A stretch of DNA of 64,000 bases from Takakia lepidozioides (GCA_030704615.1 CM060733.1:29016001-29080000), one strand, 5' to 3'; counted from the first letter of the stretch, positions 34,945-47,989 are shown. The notes: generated by a model not told the origin, from the sequence alone. Program-made: numbers and translations.

Positions 34945-35979
34945 AAGATGATGATCCTGGAGCCCGATGGGGGCGACGTGTCACCGAGGCGGCCGTTTGA
35001 GGAAGCGATGCATGTTTCCGAAAACGAGGCCGCTCAAGAGCGGGAGGAATCCGAGGAGTCGGAGCCCGAGGAATCCTTGAGAGCTCCGACAAACCAAGAG
35101 ATGCCTCCCATGCCGGCAGCCTTTTGGGAAGGGTTGTTGGCGCAGTTTGGCGGGACGTTGAAAGACGTGTTGAAGGCGGCTAATGCCACTTCCACTAAGG
35201 CAAAGTTTAAGGTGAAGCCTAAGGAACCCGGCACCTTCGAGGGCGTCCGAAATCGGAAGGCACTCAACACCTGGCTCCTGGAGCTAGAGCAGTACTTCCG
35301 GGCGGCCAAGTTGAGTGACGAGGATCGGGTGGAAGTGGCTCCCACCTATTTGAGGGGCTATGCTCAACAATGGTGGCAGAAACGCCTTCACGACCGAGGT
35401 CCAAGCCCGGAAACCTTGAACTGGAGTGGGTTCAAGGAATTGATGAAGAGACAGTTTGTGCCCCTCAACGCGTCCTGGCTTGCCCGGGACAAGATGAGGA
35501 ATTTGAAGCAAACAGATGACATTCGGGGTATGTCCAGGCTTTCAATGTGCTGTTGCTCGAAGTCGCGGACATGGCAGAACCAGAAATGGTCTTCAACTTT
35601 GTGGCGGGACTGGCCCCATGGGCCGGCGGAAGTTGGAGGAGAAGCCACCCAAGACTTTGAACGAGGCAATTGAGAGGGCTGAATGTTTCTCGATGTCCCT
35701 AGGGGTGAAAGACAAGGCCGTACGGAGCTGAACCACAAGAAGACCCGGCGGGAAGGTGACTCCTTCCGACCGGAAAAGAAGTGGGATAGGCCACACGGCG
35801 ACAATGGCACGTGGAAATCGAAGGGAGGGCCTTCACACGTCAAGGCGGCACCCGGTGCTTCGAAAGGAAAAGCGGGTGGAGCGGCTTATGGCGGACAGAA
35901 GGCGACCTTTGATGGAGTGTGTTTCAATTGCGGGGAGCCCGGGCACATGGCCAAGAAGTGCACGAAACCCGACAATTGA
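34945..35979 (+). pseudogene. element B gag, frameshifted
   Basis: The N-terminal part has an acidic stretch (EREESEESEPEESL), then the capsid-like segment with FEGVRNRKALNTWLLELEQY and YLRGYAQQWWQKRL. The frame breaks near 35528, again near 35620 and near 35730, and ends with one CCHC knuckle, CFNCGEPGHMAKKC (about 35930-35970). It would need three frame changes to be read through. Confidence 0.85.
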
Positions 35980-36121
35980 ACATGACTCGGGCAACCACGG
36001 AGCTGTCGGAAGATACCATCAGTCGCTTGGTGGAAGCGGTGGTCGCCAGGACTTGCAAGGTAGGCAACTATTCTTGTGAGTTGTATCAGGAAACTGGCGC
36101 CTGCGTAAAGGGAGTCAGTTA

Positions 36122-39100
36122 TTGTTCGTGGATGGGATAATATCCGGAACTAACGTGTCGTTGTTGGTGGACACAGGAGCGTCGCACTCCTTCATGACGC
36201 CGGCGGCGGCGCGAAAGTTGGGACTCCCGACAAGTGACGTGGGGGCCTCTATTGAGGTGCGTTCTGCCAAAGGAGAACCACAGTTGGCGACAAGGTTGGC
36301 GTTTGATGTTCCTCTTCAACTGGGGAGTTGGGAGGGACGTGAGAACTTCACCATCTGCGAGATCGATGGAGTGGATCTCATTTTGGGGATGACCTTTTTG
36401 AGCAAATCCGGAGCGGTCATAGATGGCCGCAAGAGAGTAGTCACGCTGCCATGTGGGAATGGTGGCGAGGTCTTACGAGTGTCGGAAACGCCCAAATCCG
36501 TGGGAGGGCGAATAAACCTTCTGTCAGCAAGGGAGTGGGCCGTGGAGGAGGCACACGAGCCCCAGTTTTTGCTTTACATTAGAGAAGTGAAGGGAGAAGG
36601 CGATGGGGAGCCGAGCCCAGATTGGATCAAGGGGATTTTGGAGAAATACCAGGATGTGATGCCGGAGGATTTACCAAGCGGCTTGCCACCGCGAAGAGGA
36701 GTTGACCACAAGATTGAGGTGATACCGGGATCGGAACCGCCTGCCAAGGCGCCCTACCGGTTGAGCCACAGAGTTGGTCGAGCTGAAGACTCAGCTCAAG
36801 GATCTAATGTCAAAGGGGTACATCCGGCCGAGTAAGTCACCTTACGGAGCCCCGGTGCTATTCGCAGACAAGAAGGATGGGACGCTGCGGATGTGTGTCG
36901 ATTACAGGGCTTTGAATAAGGTGACTATCAAAAACCGGTACCCTTTGCCAAGGATCGACGACCTTTTCGATCGGTTGGCAGGAGCGAAGTATTTCAGCCG
37001 GATCGACTTGCGCTCCGGCTATCATCAAATTCGGGTGGCGGAAGGAGATGAGGAGAAGACCGCGTGCAGGACAAGGTATGGTTCATATGAGTTCTTGGTG
37101 ATGCCTTTTGGGCTCACCAATGCACCAGCGACCTTTAGCACGCTGATGAACAGCCTTTTTCAGGAGTGGTTGGATGACTTTGTGATCGTGTACATCGACG
37201 ACATCTTGGTGTACTCGAAAACAAAGGAGGAGCACCTGGAGCACCTCAAAAGGGTGTTCCAAAAGTTGCGGGAAGGGAAGCTGTATGCCAAAGCTTCAAA
37301 GTGCGAATTCGGGGTCACGAAAGTGGAGTTCTTGGGGCATGTGATTACACAGGATGGGATCAAAATGGATGACAGAAAGGTGAGGGCGATCTTGGACTGG
37401 GAGCCTCCGACTTCGGTCCCGGGAGTGCGATCCTTCCTAGGACTCGCCTCCTTTACCGGAAGTATGTGAGAAATTTCGCCAAGATCGCGGGGCCGCTGTC
37501 GGACCTTCTGTGTAAATCCAAAGTCTGGGTATGGAACACCTTTTGTGGCCAAGCTTTTGCTGAATTGAAGCAGCGGATGGCGGAAGCTCCAGTCTTGAAA
37601 ATCCCGGAGTTCGATCGTCCATTTGAGATTCATACAGATGCGTCGGACTTCGCGATTGGGGTGTACTTATGCAAGATGGACGTCCAGTGGCTTACGAAAG
37701 TAAGAAACTGAATGAAGTGGAGCGACGGTGGCCGACGCACGAAAAAGAGATGAAGGCGGTGGTGCATTGCCTTGAGCTTTGGCGCCACTATGTTGGTTCC
37801 AACCCAGTGAAGGTGTTCACGGACAATGTCACGGTGAAGTATTTTGCCACGCAGCCCAAGTTGTCCCCAAAACAACTTAGGTGGCAAGATACTTTGGCGG
37901 TGTTCGACGTGGATATCCAGTACAAACCGGGACGGGACAACGTGGTGGCCGATGCTTTAAGTAGAAAGCAGCAGCTCTTGTTGGTGTACAAGGGCGAGAC
38001 GGCGCTCCAAAGGAAGATCCGGAAGGCTTGCCGGAAGGATGAGCTGGCGAAGTCCGTGATGCAGACTTGAGGATGGGGGTTAAATCGCAGTTCCACTTGC
38101 AAAATGGACTGCTCCGGTATAAGCAAAAGCGTCTCTACGTGCCGAAGGGAGGGATCAGAGATAGCTCTTGAGAGAATGCCATGATAGCCCGCTTGCGGGC
38201 CACGGCGGAGCCAAGCGCACTGCGGCACTCTTGAAGAAAGAGTATTTCTGGCCCAAACTGAGGGAGGAGGCAGAGGAGTATGTCAAGACATGCACCACAT
38301 GCCAACAAAACCGGAGCGAGTACAAAAAGCAAGCGGGGCTGTTACAACCCTTGCCGATTCCAGAGGGGACTTGGGAAAGCGTCTCGATGGATTTCATGAC
38401 TGCTATGCCGCTGTCAAAAGGATTCGATGCAATCATGGTGGTGGTGGATAGGTTCAGTAAAATGGGCCATTTCATCCCCACCAAGGAGACGGCAACGGCG
38501 CAGGAGACAGGGCGACTTTACTTCGCCCACGTCTTAAAGCATCATGGAGTCCCGAAGGATATTGTCTCGGACCGCGATCCAAAGTTTACGAGTAAATTTT
38601 GGAGGACACTTTGGAAGAAGATGGGGACGAGGCTGAAGATGAGCACCGCCTTCCGACCTACGACCGACGGCCAAACGGAAAGAGTGAATTCCGTAGTGAA
38701 GCAATCTTGCGGAATTACGTGTCGGCAGACCAAACAGACTGGGTGGAACACTTAGACGCGGCAGAGTTCTGTTATAATAACACAGAACACTCCGCAACGG
38801 GAGTTTCCCTTTCGTATTGGTCTATGGAAAAGCACCTCTGGTGCCGACAAGTTGGGCCGCCCAGGACGTTGAGGAACCGGCAGTAGCGGCGGTACTGGAA
38901 GAACGCGAGCGTTTGTTGAAGCTCGCAAAGTACAACATTGCCAAAGCTAGGAAACGGTATGAAAGGCAGGCGAATCGGAAGCGGAGGGAAGTGAAGTTTG
39001 AGGCAGGCACGGAGGTCTGGTTGAACATCAAGAATTTCCGACTACCTCCGGAAGTGAGTCCAAAGTTCGTACCTCCGTATGCGGGACCCTTTCGCATTCG

Positions 39101-39452
39101 GAAGGTTATGAATGAGGATGTGTATGAATTGGAGCTGCCGGCAAACAGCAAGGTGCACCCAGTATTCCATGTCTCCCTTTTGAAGCCTTACTTCAAAGAT
39201 GAAGCGCGTCCGAATCGGCATCAAGTGTTGCGTCCGCCACCTATGCTGTTGGATCATGAAAATGAACCTGAGTACGAGGTGGAGGCAATACTTAAGTCGA
39301 GGAGGTTCAAGAACCGAGAAACGGAGTATCTCGTCAAATGGAAGGGCTATCATCATGTGGAGGCATCTTGGGTGCGTGCCTCAGAAATGGGAAACGCATC
39401 CGAGGCGGTTGCAGTTTTCGAAGGGCGACCTCAAAAGCGGAAGAAGCGTTGA
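36122..39452 (+). pseudogene. element B pol: protease, RT, RNase H, integrase, chromodomain, with frameshifts
   Basis: Protease: LLVDTGASHSFM near 36163. [34 protein letters not shown] and the catalytic YIDDIL near 37191. RNase H: THTDASDFAIG-like IHTDASDFAIG near 37628, VFTDN near 37813, DALSR near 37952. Integrase: HDSPLAGH...CTTCQQ zinc module (from 38174), catalytic D in SMDFMTAMP, D in IVSDRDPKF, E in DGQTERVNS. C-terminal chromodomain: EYLVKWKGYHHVEASW near 39326, stop at 39450-39452. Frames change near 36800, 37460, 37670, 38090 and 38700-38820. All catalytic residues are still visible, so damage is by recent indels. The chromodomain would guide integration to marked chromatin. Confidence 0.9.
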
Positions 39453-40351
39453 TGGGGACATCAACCTTGGAGCGTGGGGAGGAAATGCATGCTTAGCCCG
39501 GCTTAGCTAGCTCAGGAATCCGATTGCAAAAACTTGTATTGTACAAAAATTTGTTATAAAGAAATGGGTTCCAAATGTTGTGCGTCCTATTTTGTTTGGA
39601 ATGGTGATGCATGGTATGGTTGGCTAGTGTGTAGAATGCATGCTAGCTTATAAAAGTGGGAGAGGTAAATTGGGTTAATCGTGTGTTTGCGTAGTGCCGA
39701 AATCGGGTGACCCATCCAAGGGGCAAGGAAACTTGCGCCTTCTTTGGGAGTTCACGTGCTAGTGCGCACCTGGCGCGTGCGCGTACTATAACTGCGCTAC
39801 CGAGGGGGTTGCCTTGTAGTGCGGGCTAACGCGGAAGCTACGTGCTTCCGTTCACGTACTATAATCGTGTAGCCTCGGGACGAAGTCGTAGTGCGGCTTC
39901 GGCGTGTTCCCGTACCTCAGGCCAGCATTCCAAGGGACCCAATTGTAGTGATTGGGGCGCACGGTTGGTTCAAGGTTATCTTCCTAGTCAAAGAGGGTTC
40001 CAGGTGAACCCTTGCTCAAGGTGATGCCAAAAGCGGCATCATGAGCGATCGCAAGCAATGTTGTTGCAGTAAGGCGATTCGATCCTCGGGAGGATCGTTC
40101 CTTGGCCTTGAAGTAGGCCAAGAAGAGTGCACTGGGAGGAGCTGGAGAGGCTCCACCCTTGGCCGGGACTTGGAGGAAGTCGGCCGAACTAGCTAGTGGA
40201 GAGTAGAGTCAAGTGTGGGGTTTGGTTCTTTGCCATGGGACGCCATGGTACGGAAACAAACTCCTTGATGTGGGACGCCACAACTTGGATGTTCGTTTCT
40301 ACAAAATGGACAAGTCGATGAGGACATCGACTCCCTGTTGGTAGGGGTGTG
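39453..40351 (+). other. element B 3' non-coding region
   Basis: About 900 bp between the pol stop and the 3' LTR, with no coding potential. The purine tract expected just before 40352 is weak (GGTAGGGGTG). Confidence 0.55.
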
Positions 40352-41074
40352 TGTCGCGGCCCTTTCCCTTGAGGGCAGGGGGTCGGGACACATGAGGGGC
40401 TGCCCCTGTGGTGGGGGCAGTGGCAGCGCGATAGGTATGGGGGGCTGAAGCACCCTTGAGTGCCCAAGGCACTCAAGGAGGCGGAGGCGCTCACTAGGTG
40501 GAGCCCCGCACACCGGGTTGCGGTGGGGGTGGCTCCACAAGGGGTGGTGGTAGCTTAGCGGGACTTAGTGGGGGTGGCATAGGACTCACCATGGGGGCGG
40601 AGACCTCGTGGTGGGAGTCGTGGGGAGTCTTGGGACTCATCACGGTCCATAGGGCCGTGGTGAGTGGGCCAAGACTCACCGCGACTCATCACCGGGAGTC
40701 GAGGGTTTTCGTGGTGGTTCGCCATAAAATGGCATGGCTGGTTGTGAAACCCCCGCGGACAGCTACAGAAGTATATATAGGGGGAGTAGTAACCCCGAGA
40801 ACGGTGCAAGCCCGTTGGTGACCATAGTGAGTAAGCGAGCGAGCCGGAAAGCGACCAAAGAGTGGGGAGCTGTTCCGGACTGCCAACTACCAAAGGGAAT
40901 TCCCGCTGGTCCCAAATCGGTGGAGGGTTCTTTGGGGAACAAGGGGGACCGTTATGCCCGGTGAGCAGCCGAAAGCTCCAAGTTGGCCCGGCGGCCAGGT
41001 TGGGAGTCAGGCGCGCGCATCAAAGCGAGTAACTATGACTTGAGGGGGAGCTTACCGAAGTGAGGTGCGCGACA
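40352..41074 (+). repeat. element B 3' LTR
   Basis: 723 bp, TGTCGCGG...GCGCGACA, followed by the TGCAG target duplication at 41075-41079. Confidence 0.93.
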
Positions 41075-41089
41075 TGCAGGGTATGCACA

Positions 41090-42060
41090 GTAGGGACGTG
41101 GGATGGAGGCTTTGGAGACCTATGAAGTTGCAAAGGGAGAGTTTGATAACATGGCTGAACGAGATGTTGTCTCAAGGAACACGCTGAATCTCGCAAGATA
41201 TGGCCAGCATGTGTGCGGGATGAGGGCATTGGAGACATGACAATGTTGCGAGGTGCAGCCTGACTGGGTCAGCAATTTTGTTATTCCAAATGTCGTGGCT
41301 TGTGCCATGTGCTGATGGGTTCACAAATATCATTGTAGTGTGTATGTTTGTTAAATTACCAATTTTAGGACGCGATCCTACGCCCATTTTAGATTTGCGT
41401 CCCAACAAGATCCCAAGCCTTGCTCCAACCCTCCTAAGGTAATCCACTCAACCACCTTACTTGGTAACCCCTCTCTTCCTGCACCTACCCTGCAAAGAGC
41501 CTATCCAAGCTTGGCCAACCACCCTCTCTTGTGGCACTTCCACATCATCTCCTCCTTGGGCTGTTTCCAAAGTAGCTTGTGCCCGCCCTTGCGTCTATAC
41601 AGATCTTAGTTTTTGGAGCTCACAAAGTTTGTATGTAGCTAGGTCACCTTGGATTGCCAGGACATGCCAACATGGGCGGGATTGCGGGTTTTGGAGACCT
41701 ATGAGCAAATGATGTGGGTCTAGGGGGTGAAGCCAAGCACATTACGTTTGTTTGTTGTTTGTGTGCATGTACAAAGCCTGTTGGAGAAGGGCAAGAGAGG
41801 TCCATGGTTGCATCGTTAAAGATCGATTGTGGTAGATGGTCATTTTGAACATGAATACCCTTCTGGATAGGAGTTGTTCAACAATATGGCTGACAAAATG
41901 TGGTTGTCGTGGAAAGTGATGATTGCAAACATGCACAACAGGGGCGGGGATTGCAGGTTTTGGAGACCTACGGCAGTTGATGTGGGAGGGGTGAAGTCCG
42001 ACCACATTCGTTCAGATAGGTTCAAATGCCTCTCCCCCATGACCTTGCTTAGCTAACCAG
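41090..42060 (+). pseudogene. relics of a pentatricopeptide repeat (PPR) gene
   Basis: PPR proteins bind organelle RNA. Decayed helical repeats are visible in several frames: EFDNMAERDVVS near 41139, a QHGRD...LETYEQM segment at about 41670-41712 followed by GVKP-like codons, VHGCIV near 41801, and VFNNMADK then SWKVMIANMHNRGGDC at about 41870-41955 followed by GGVKSDHI. The VFD-M-x-RDVVSWN pattern is typical of PLS-class PPR proteins. No continuous frame exists. Confidence 0.6.
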
Positions 42061-44467
42061 GCCTTGCTGATGTTTGTGTCTTGCACTTGAGGTTGTTTTT
42101 GGACCCTGGCTGGAACATCCACAAGGCGGCTCTGCTCGAGAGAAGAAATCAGCTTGAAAATGTAGGGACAGATTTTGAGATTCACAATCACCACTCAAAC
42201 GCTGTTCTTTGCATACCGGCATGGCATATCAACATGCATATCAGCCCAACCTCATTACTCCATGAGCCTTCCCCTGCCGTAGTGTGCCCATGTCAAGCCA
42301 GATCTTCGAAACGCCGGGAATGGAAAACGGGGTTTTGAAACCATCATTGCCCAACTGGATACCCAATTCAGCTCCCCATTCTTGGTTCATTATCTGCTGC
42401 ACATTGTAAGTTTTATGCCCATTCCCGCAAGTTGAAGAAGTAGTATTCTTAAACAAAAACACGGGTACTCATAAGCTGAAAATGGCTCCAGTTTATGTTG
42501 CTTGAGTGCGATATGAGTGTGTTGGCTTGGCAGCTTTACAATAGGTCCATCCCACTCGATATGATGAGCAAGTTCAGCTTGACTTCTCTCACACAAATAC
42601 GCTAGCCCAAGATGGGGTTTTTGCTCCCTACCGTCGTGTTTTCTGTGCTGCAACATACAATTAATCTGGCCCATGGCGAGGGGCCTTGCCTTCCATCATC
42701 ATCTGTAAGTCTTGTGAAACCTGTTTTTTGTGGCATTTGTAAGCAGTGGTAGCGATGGTGGGCTGTTGTAGGATTTGATGAACTCAATGTCGTGTACTGA
42801 CGCAACCCCTCATCTCTTATGCAAGCATTCAACAAGCCAATTGACTGCAGAGGATTTCAGCCCCCCACGTTTCTAGTTGCCTAATGTTCTTCATCTCCTG
42901 GGCAGAGCATTTTCCAGGGTCTGCATTAAAGTGATTGGCCACTGCAGCTGTACAAGATCTAAGCACTTGTTAGGTACTTATTCCTCTTTTTTCCAATTCA
43001 ATGTTTTGGAGGGTCTTCTTCCTCCTCTTGTACAGATAGGTTTAATTGTGTTCTGTCCTGGGTTTCCATGTAACTTAGGCACGGTTGTATAAAAATAGCG
43101 GTGGGTTGGTTGTTTGCTCTGCTTTGCAACACAGATGTATGGCAGACGATGGACTTACACTGATGCTGAGAGGGAAACCCGTGCTCTTCGAAAGGGTGCA
43201 AATATCAGGTTCATTGCAGAGCAAGCGATTATTTCTCAATGGGAAATCTCGATGATGAGGTGGTGCTGTTATGGAGCTTCTGGAGTTTGTGAATAATGAC
43301 ATTTTGATGTTGAACAGTCTGCAAGGTGGTACTATTATGCGGGTGCTATATACTCATTGTTGATGGAGAGGTTGTTGTACGATGTTGACAAACCTTTGGC
43401 AGGGGATTTAAAAAAGAAGTCCCTTCTTTGTGATGACACACTATCTTCTCATGTGGTTTAGGCTTCTCTTTCTGGTCTTGCGCTTGTTTGCACCACCCCA
43501 ATGAAGGTCAGTTCCCACCTGCTTGATTCTCTCCATAGGTTGTCTTGGCAAAGTTTCCCACAACCGCCTTTCCTTTTCAGACTGCCATTCATCAGCCTCA
43601 TTCTCCAATGCTTCACTTTCTTCCCAAATGAAGTGCTCTCCTCTTTTATTATGCTTCAATGTCCCTGCATGTTGTCTTTTCCTTCATCTCCCCGTGGTGC
43701 TTTCGATGAATGAGCACTGATTTGCATCTGTTGGCACACACTTACGGTGTCCCTGCTTCCTTGCATGCCACTGCAGGCCCGTCATTGACTTTCCTGGCAG
43801 GGAAGTCTCCTCCTTCCCTCATTTTCTGGCTCTGTTGGTGCCCCACTCACCATGCTATCAGGGCTGCATTTATTTCGTGGTGTTGCGCCAGCCAAGGGCG
43901 ATCTTTCACTGGTCCATTGTTGGCAGCAGCTGATTGGAGTCTTCCTTGGCAGAGTCTCCCACGAGCTCCCATCAGTTTCAGGGCATCAGGTTTTCTACCC
44001 TGCCCTTCCACTTGTCATAAGCGAGGTGGCTTGTCTTCCTCCTTTCACTCTTCAGCCTCTCAGGCAGATTTTTCTTCATGCGATTGCTGCTCCCATACTT
44101 TCCAGTCTTGTTAATTTTCTTCAGCCATCACCTTAGATTTTGACAAGTATTGCTGCCCTTCCTTGTGTCTTTTCCACTTCCAGCTACTGGTTTTATCCCA
44201 GATTCACCTCTCATCCTTGCCTGGGGTTTTGCTTGCCAAACATCCCTTGTGTGGGGAACTTCAACGAAAGGCAACATCTCATTCTCAGCTCATGTCTTTG
44301 TACCTCTTTGTAGCAGTCCAGCCTCGGGTGCCTCACTTTCCGATTGCTGGGTTGCATTCTTCGACCGCCAACCTTTGACAGGAAAGTGTGCTCCATCTTC
44401 CCTCATCTTCTACCGGTTCCCTTGATGCTTCACCTCGTATGTCTTCCTCCTCATGTTTTAGCAGGCA
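42061..44467. other. unrecognised DNA, left of the DDE transposon
   Basis: A short exon-like open segment at 43135-43208 (MYGRRWTYTDAERETRALRK after an ag, before a gt) is not assigned. 43440-44440 and 51244-51660, which were contiguous before the transposon inserted, have long open stretches on both strands but no recognised family. Confidence 0.35.
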
Positions 44468-44475
44468 CTCCCATG

Positions 44476-44523
44476 GAGGTGAGCTATTTCATGAGCATGA
44501 GCGGCATGAGCGGCATGAGCGGA
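44476..44523 (+). repeat. left terminal inverted repeat of the DDE transposon
   Basis: GCTATTTCATGAGCATGAGC then GGCATGAGC copies. It is mirrored at 51198-51235, with the order of the 6-bp and 9-bp units slightly different. Confidence 0.75.
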
Positions 44524-44699
44524 GAATAAGAACAAAACTCGGTTTTCATGAGCAGAAGTACAAATTTCGAAATAAAAAAAAATATAATAAAAAATAATTT
44601 TAATGCAATGTGTCAGGAAAAACAAATATATTATTCGGCCCCTTGAAGGGAAAATTGTAGTTTTGACAGTTGTGCTCATGATATTTCGTCTTCCGCTCA

Positions 44700-45060
44700 T
44701 GTCAATTCCCAGCGACATGTGCAAATATGACGTCGAATTTCGCGGTAATAGGGTCCGTAACCTGAAAAAACGGCGACGTATTTCGCGGTAATAGGTCTCT
44801 CTGGCGAAAAATGGTGCCGAATTCCGCGGCTATAGGTCCCCTCATGACAGGTAATTCGGCGCCATTTTTCCAGTGCATGCTCGGACTTAGCCAGTTTTCG
44901 GCGCAAAATAGGGAAATTCGGCGCCATTTTTCCAGACACTGTACCAGTGCATGTTGGGACTTAGCCGGTTTTCGGCCCAAAAAAGAGAAATTCGGCGCCA
45001 TTTTTCCAGACACGGTACTAGTGCATGTTGGGACTTAGCCAGTTTTCGGCCATGTTTGTC
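44700..45060. repeat. left subterminal repeats of the DDE transposon
   Basis: Copies of TTTCGCGGTAATAGG (44737-44815), followed by three units containing AATTCGGCGCCATTTTTCCAG and GGACTTAGCC. The same core appears many times in 48830-50440 on the other side of the transposase. Confidence 0.8.
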
Positions 45061-45127
45061 ATGGGCATGTCGGTGTCGGAGTCGAGACACATTTCCTGCA
45101 CAAGCACATGTTGAGGTTACAAGCAAG

Positions 45128-46898
45128 TTACAAATATGGCCAAGAATAATATTCAACGGGACGCGAATTCGTGCAACTCACCTCCCGCATATAGTCGCCG
45201 AACTGGAGGAAACGATAATGCCACCATGCTAGCCAACTGACCATTGCTCCCTCGTCTGATTTCCTTACAGCACCTGACGATGTCCACCAAGCCCGTATAC
45301 ATGCAAATTGTGTCTCTGCATCATCCAAGGTGGGAGCGCGCTTCCACGCAAGGCACATGGAACGGTGCTCCTCTCTGAAATCTGGCGCCACGAGCCTGAT
45401 TGCGTACTGCGAAAGGCTCTGCAAAAAATGGAACCCACAAGATCTCTCCTTGCCTTCCATGGGAACATTGGGGTCTTGCCCGTACACCCTTCGGATGGCA
45501 GCCCAATTTGCTTGTGCGTTGTCCGCCATGAAACCACGGAAATTGGGAGGGGGCAATCCCGCCTTGGCCATCTGTTCGTTTATTCCCTGCCAAAGAAGCA
45601 TCTCCGATTGTGTGTCCTCTCCTTTCATCTCACAAATAGCAATTGTCATTAGCATCCTGCAGTGGGTGTCGTAGACATGTGCACCCATTGTCACCCACTG
45701 GTGATTTGTAATTCGCTTGATATGGTCGAACATGACCCAACTGTTTGACAAGTCCCCACTCGTCATCCTGTCGACCAGTTCGACGCCGCTGCCAGGTCCA
45801 CACGTGGACATTTTGAATACGAAACAACGATCTGCCTCAATCCCTTGTCCTGGAAACCTACTTCCATGAATGTAGTCATATCCACATCGTCGCTTCACCT
45901 CCAGAATGGAGTGCATATCCGAGCCACGCCCAATTTTCTGTTTGCATGAGACAATGTGGTTTCGGACATTCGGTGAACATACGTGGGACACCGACTCCAG
46001 CAATGCCTCCATTTCCTTCTCATCGAGAGGAACTCTATCGGAGCCGTCTTCCGACATAATTTGGCCAATGCCATCTTATGGGCGGCTTGGAGCTGTATCT
46101 GTTTGGGTTTGGCACCCGGTCTCAACTTAACCTCCTCCTGAACGAGCTGCTCTGCTTCGTGGGCAGCCTCCCGCGAGTTCCCCCTCGCCAATTTGTGACA
46201 ATGGGAACCAACGTGTATGCAAGCTCGGGTGAGGTCAGGGAAACGGTGCAACACATAGAACTGCTTGGCATTACAAACAGACATGCAGTGTGGTGGTTCT
46301 TTGCAATGCGCACACTTAAATGTGGAGTTCGGAACCTTCTCCTGAGCTCGAAATGGTTGATGAGCTGTGCCTGTCCAATCGGTCTCGTTCCTGTGACCTC
46401 TGGATTTAAAGTGGAAGCAAGTTGGGGAGAAAACACCGCAACGCGCCCGCACAAACAACGTAGCGCACCCCCACCATCGAGCATCTTCATGCTGGTGGTT
46501 TTGGTAACGCACCAAGGATGACCGTCATGTTTTCTATATATATCTGTCAACATTCCGGACGCCCTCGAGTAGTCCGCCCGAGGAGGGAACTCAAAGAAGA
46601 TATTACCGTCGACGTCGGCGGGAAGGCATGTAACCAATTTAATTGCGAACTTGCTGTACTCCAGCCCGGCCAGCTCCGACCGGTGTCCCTCCAGGTGAAG
46701 CCCTCGCAGAATTTCAAGAATAGATCGAATTGCGGTGCTCGTGCTGGGAATATGACTCCTTCCTCCACTGACGTCCATTGAGGACTTGCCTGATCTCCAG
46801 GACGACCTCGGAACTTCCATGACCTCGTCTGAGTCGGACAGGTTGTGAACAACCCGGTTCTCGCTCGTCTTCACCGGCACCTGTCCGACAGAAAACAT
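45128..46898 (-). pseudogene. MULE-like transposase, two frameshifts
   Basis: The reading runs from 46898 down to 45128 on the - strand. The N-terminal third includes DGHPWCVTKTTSM and a FLYWCH-like Cys/His zinc module (CAHCKEPPHCMSVC with flanking Cys/His), reached only after a frameshift near 46440. A second frameshift lies near 46060. The catalytic domain follows (46057-45128): YDTHCRMLMTIAICEMK, the acidic PNFRGFMADNAQANW, and ERSCGFHFLQSL before a helical tail. The D-N-A-QAN and C-x-FH patterns match MULE-type transposases as I know them. Assignment to a subfamily is not possible. Non-functional as it stands. Confidence 0.7.
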
Positions 46899-47870
46899 CC
46901 CCCGGATGGAAATTCAGCGCCGAATTTCCATTCGGATCCACCCAAAGGAAGTCCTGTCGAGGGGTCAGGCCGAAAACTGGCCGACCTAAAAACCTCCGCG
47001 GATGGAAAAACGGCGCCGAATTTCTATCCGAGGCCTTTCGGATGCAGTCGGCTCGGGGGAAAGGCCGCCATCTGGCCCTCACATTACAACCCCCGGACGG
47101 AAATTTGGCACCGAATATACAACAGGGGAAGTCCGGATGAAGTCGCCTCGGGCGCAGAGGCCGGCTCGTGTGCGACAGAGAACATCCCCTAGATGGACAT
47201 TCGGCGCCGAATTTCCATCCGGGCCCCCCAAAAGGAAGTTGTGTCGGGGGGTCAGGCCGAAAACTGGCCGGCATAAAAACATCCCCAGATGGAAAAACTG
47301 CGCCGAATTTCCATCCGGGGCGGTTCGGATGCAGTCGGGGAGGGGGGAGAGGCCGACACCTGGCCGTCACATTTCAACCCCCGGACGGAAATTCGGCACC
47401 GAATATCCAACAGGGGACGCCCGGATGAAGTCGCCTCGGGCGTAGAGGCCGGCACGTGTTCGACAGAGAGCATCCCCTATATGGAGATTCGGCGCCGAAT
47501 TTCCATCCGGGCCCCCCCAAAGGAAGTCGTGTCGGGGGGTCAGGCCGAAAACTGGCCGACATAAAAACCTCCCCAGATGGAAAAACGGCGCCGAATTTCC
47601 ATCCGGGGCCGTTCCAATGCAGTCGGGGAGGGGGGAGAGGCCGGAACCTGGCCGTCATATTTCAACCCCCGGACGGAAATTCGGCACCGAATATCCAACA
47701 AAGCGGCGGAGAGGCCGGCACCTCTCCGACAGAGACCATCCCCCGGATGGAAATTCGGCGCCGAATTTCCATCGGGGCCCCCTCAAAAGAAGTCGTAAAA
47801 ACCTCCCATAATGGAAAAACGGCGCCGAATTTCCGTCCGAGGTTGTTCCGATTTGCCTCTAGCAGTCAAG
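46899..47870. repeat. tandem array of ~290-bp units with GGCGCC-centred palindromes
   Basis: About 3.3 copies of a unit starting GACAGAGARCATCCCC (near 46887, 47173, 47461, 47729; the last unit is shortened). Each holds three or four dyads of the type GAAATTCGGCGCCGAATTTC and the motif GTCAGGCCGAAAACTGGCC. Confidence 0.85.
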
Positions 47871-47989
47871 GATTCCAAGAAAAACGTGTCTACAAGTGCA
47901 CTTCAGCCACAAAACAAACAGTTAGGTTTGTTTTTCTCCGAAAAATCAATCGGACACGCTCAGAATTACCTGCAGGAAGGTAATTCAGT

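Larger units (their letters stand above)
34127..41074 (+). mobile_element. nearly complete chromodomain Ty3/gypsy retrotransposon (element B)
   Basis: 6948 bp with 723-bp LTRs (34127-34849, 40352-41074), both TGTCGCGG...GCGCGACA, and a 5-bp target duplication TGCAG on each side (34122-34126, 41075-41079). A primer-binding site TGGTATCAGAGC lies 2 nt inside the 5' LTR. Gene order is gag, protease, RT, RNase H, integrase, chromodomain. The LTRs differ by only a handful of changes, so insertion is recent, yet the coding region carries several frameshifts. It lies inside the insert that splits element A. Confidence 0.95.

Noticed and set aside
43135-43208. Exon of an additional gene
   Set aside because: The segment is short and bounded by possible splice sites, but no neighbouring exons or family could be found, so it was left unassigned.
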